Positions 50,222-51,088 of a DNA stretch of 51,088 nt are shown one piece after another. The stretch is from the NCBI GenBank assembly GCA_001823545.1, contig MHUV01000006.1, positions 91,437 through 142,524 on the forward strand, in the 5' to 3' direction. Every line of letters begins with the position of its first letter. Position 1 is the stretch's first letter. The stretch is from Candidatus Yonathbacteria bacterium RIFCSPLOWO2_01_FULL_43_27. Its GTDB lineage: Bacteria; Patescibacteriota; Minisyncoccia; Phycocordibacterales; UBA1550. The notes below the pieces were generated by a model. The model was given only the letters and a program-made list of their open reading frames with translations. It did not search any database and was not told where the DNA came from. The position numbers and the translations under genes were made by a program.

Positions 50222-50359
50222 TCAGTTTAGAAAAAAGAATGGGAAAGGTATTGTACGACCACCGCTTTGATAGGAAATCAACGAGAGGAGGAACATTCCT
50301 GCAATAACAACGATAACGCAAAAGATGACCACCTTGTCTTCTTTTCTTCTGTTATGCAT
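50222..50359 (-). CDS. 45-aa membrane miniprotein with strong ribosome binding site
   Basis: The frame begins MHNRRKEDKVVIFCVIVVIA, a basic start followed by one membrane helix, and ends in a Gly/Phe/Pro-rich tail (GGRTIPFPFFF). The Shine-Dalgarno AAGGAGGG lies six bases before the ATG. The terminator at 50179-50207 lies downstream. Function unknown; it resembles in layout the 90-aa protein next to it. Confidence 0.65.
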   Translation of the reverse strand: MHNRRKEDKVVIFCVIVVIAGMFLLSLISYQSGGRTIPFPFFFLN

Positions 50360-50435
50360 ATTCCCTCCTTGTGGTAGGAATTATTGTCCGCTTTTAATGA
50401 TACCAAATTAAAAAAGTGCTGTATATGAAAAAATA

Positions 50436-50461
50436 AAGGCGGGCCAAAATGGTCCGCCTTG
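50436..50461 (-). terminator. terminator of the 90-aa membrane protein
   Basis: AAGGCGGGCC pairs with GGTCCGCCTT around AAAAT, with a T tract on the minus strand. Confidence 0.85.
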
Positions 50462-50479
50462 TTTGTTTCTTGCTCAACT

Positions 50480-50752
50480 TTAATACTCATTGAGCGTTTT
50501 GGGAGCTACCCACTCTGTGTGGTAAACTCCCTTCATTTCTTTTTCGCAGGTAGAAATTTTCCCCTGCGCGTCCTCTGCCTTGGTGCAGATATCTTTGTCA
50601 CCGTGCACCATGTATACAGTGGGCAATTGGGAGGCATTGATGATCCCCTTGCTGAGATATGACGTCCCAACAAATACTCCCGTAGTTAACAACAAAATTG
50701 TAAAGAAAAAGAATATCTTATCCGCAAAACTTCTCTTCCTTCTATTACTCAT
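50480..50752 (-). CDS. small membrane-anchored exported protein, unknown
   Basis: 90 aa from the ATG at 50752, after the Shine-Dalgarno AGGAGA; the longest frame starts 27 codons earlier but overlaps the promoter. A basic N-terminus (MSNRRKRSFADK) and one membrane helix lead to a ~50-residue outer domain with two Cys (DKDICTKAED and STCEKEM), which may form a disulfide. It has a consensus promoter and a terminator. Function unknown. Confidence 0.7.
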   Translation of the reverse strand: MSNRRKRSFADKIFFFFTILLLTTGVFVGTSYLSKGIINASQLPTVYMVHGDKDICTKAEDAQGKISTCEKEMKGVYHTEWVAPKTLNEY

Positions 50753-50804
50753 TTTATTTCTCCTGTAAGAACTAATTTTTTTGAACCAATTTTTATCTAG
50801 ATAT

Positions 50805-50833
50805 AGTATAGCATATTTAAATACAAAAGTCAA
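50805..50833 (-). promoter_or_regulatory. promoter of the 90-aa membrane protein
   Basis: On the minus strand TTGACT, a 17-bp spacer and TATACT with a TG extension. Confidence 0.88.
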
Positions 50834-50849
50834 GCATTTTTACTACATA

Positions 50850-50885
50850 CACTAAAAAACGCCTATTTATAGGCGTTTTTTAGTG
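50850..50885. terminator. bidirectional terminator
   Basis: AAAAAACGCCTA pairs with TAGGCGTTTTTT around a TTTA loop, extended by CACT/AGTG. Confidence 0.9.
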
Positions 50886-50945
50886 TATTGACCACTGCAT
50901 ATGTATCTAAAAATTAGAGTATTCTTTCTTTTGTTCCGTTCTTCG

Positions 50946-50984
50946 CCCCCCACCTATTTTTACAAAGTAAAAATAGGTGGGGGG
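50946..50984. repeat. element D: inverted repeat of the rnpB-insert family
   Basis: An 18-bp perfect inverted repeat beginning CCCCCCACCTATTTTTAC, with an AAA loop. The ends match elements A and B in rnpB except one base. It carries no gene. The sequence after it (50985-51088) contains further hairpins (TATCAG/CTGATA, TCTC/GAGA) and may be part of a structured RNA or leader cut by the window edge. Confidence 0.9.
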
Positions 50985-51031
50985 TCTTCTGTATCAGTAA
51001 CCCTTCTGATACGGGGGTGTCTCTTTTTGAG

Positions 51032-51088
51032 ATGGAGAAGACAATCATCTTATTCCCTTGCGGGAAAAACCGACCAATTCAGAATATC
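51032..51088 (+). other. possible partial coding start at the window edge
   Basis: An ATG at 51032 opens a frame that continues for 19 codons to the edge (MEKTIILFPCGKNRPIQNI). No ribosome binding site is seen, and hairpins precede it. Too little to judge. Confidence 0.2.

Noticed and set aside
50885-51088. tmRNA or SRP RNA at the right edge
   Set aside because: No tRNA-like ends, no tag frame and no SRP domain IV tetraloop motif could be recognised.

Overview
The window reads as a chromosomal segment of a Candidate Phyla Radiation bacterium (Patescibacteria; most likely the Parcubacteria/Kaiserbacteria side). This is inferred from gene content and style. Many genes are lone housekeeping genes with unusual neighbours, several proteins are reduced or odd, there is a TrbL/VirB6-like membrane protein with a long charged tail, small one-helix orphan proteins occur, and a GIY-YIG mini-gene is present. 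Many genes carry a -10 box almost touching the start codon and have no ribosome binding site. No taxonomic marker such as 16S rRNA lies in the window, so the assignment is a judgement.

Layout. 1-1.1 kb: a T-box leader controlling an unrecognised 253-aa protein. 1.1-9.1 kb: an alpha/beta hydrolase, then a leftward block of methyltransferase, two ABC exporter half-subunits, FtsE, PAP2 phosphatase and a polyprenyl-phosphate sugar transferase. 9.1-11.4 kb: a repeat-bearing gap, glycosyltransferase, small membrane protein and type IV pilin-like protein. 11.5-15.2 kb: SecF and SecD (leftward) and ribosomal protein S1. 15.3-24.5 kb: orphan, Pth, LepB, HisS, bS21, YbeY, FtsA, FtsZ, thioredoxin reductase-like protein, RF1 and L31. 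24.5-30 kb: tRNA-Gly with palindromic repeats, FtsB-like protein, LepA, orphan and MurJ. 30.1-30.9 kb: the RNase P RNA gene, carrying three inverted-repeat inserts, one of which encodes a GIY-YIG endonuclease. 31-36.1 kb: TrbL-like protein, an EF-hand secreted protein and a membrane-anchored protein. 36.2-41 kb: NusA, pyrophosphatase, a secreted protein, tRNA-Leu with palindromic repeats, L19, RluA-family synthase and an orphan. 41-49 kb: tRNA-Val with palindromic repeats, a P-type ATPase, site-2 protease, L28, DUF1189 protein, DUF4015 protein and RsmI. 49-51 kb: Nudix protein, nucleotidyltransferase, tRNA-Ile, two small membrane proteins and an unexplained structured edge.

The genes fall into themes. 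Cell envelope and division: FtsA, FtsZ, FtsE, FtsB-like, MurJ, PAP2, sugar transferase, glycosyltransferase. Secretion: SecDF, LepB, site-2 protease. Translation: S1, bS21, L19, L28, L31, RF1, LepA, HisS, Pth, YbeY, RsmI, RNase P and four tRNAs.

The most unusual content is non-coding. (i) A family of inverted repeats with ends like CCCCCCACCWATTTT has three members in variable parts of the RNase P RNA gene; one is completely filled by an 82-codon GIY-YIG endonuclease gene, so this looks like a minimal mobile element with non-autonomous hairpin relatives. (ii) At three of four tRNA genes (Gly, Leu, Val, all lacking encoded CCA) the tRNA 3' end and its trailer/terminator are duplicated as large palindromes with GC-rich filler; one filler core recurs at two of the loci. 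(iii) A clear T-box sits in front of a non-synthetase orphan. (iv) Two perfect loop-less palindromes of 40 and 48 bp share the centre TACTATAGTA. (v) A set of orphan genes has canonical Shine-Dalgarno sites, whereas most housekeeping genes have none.
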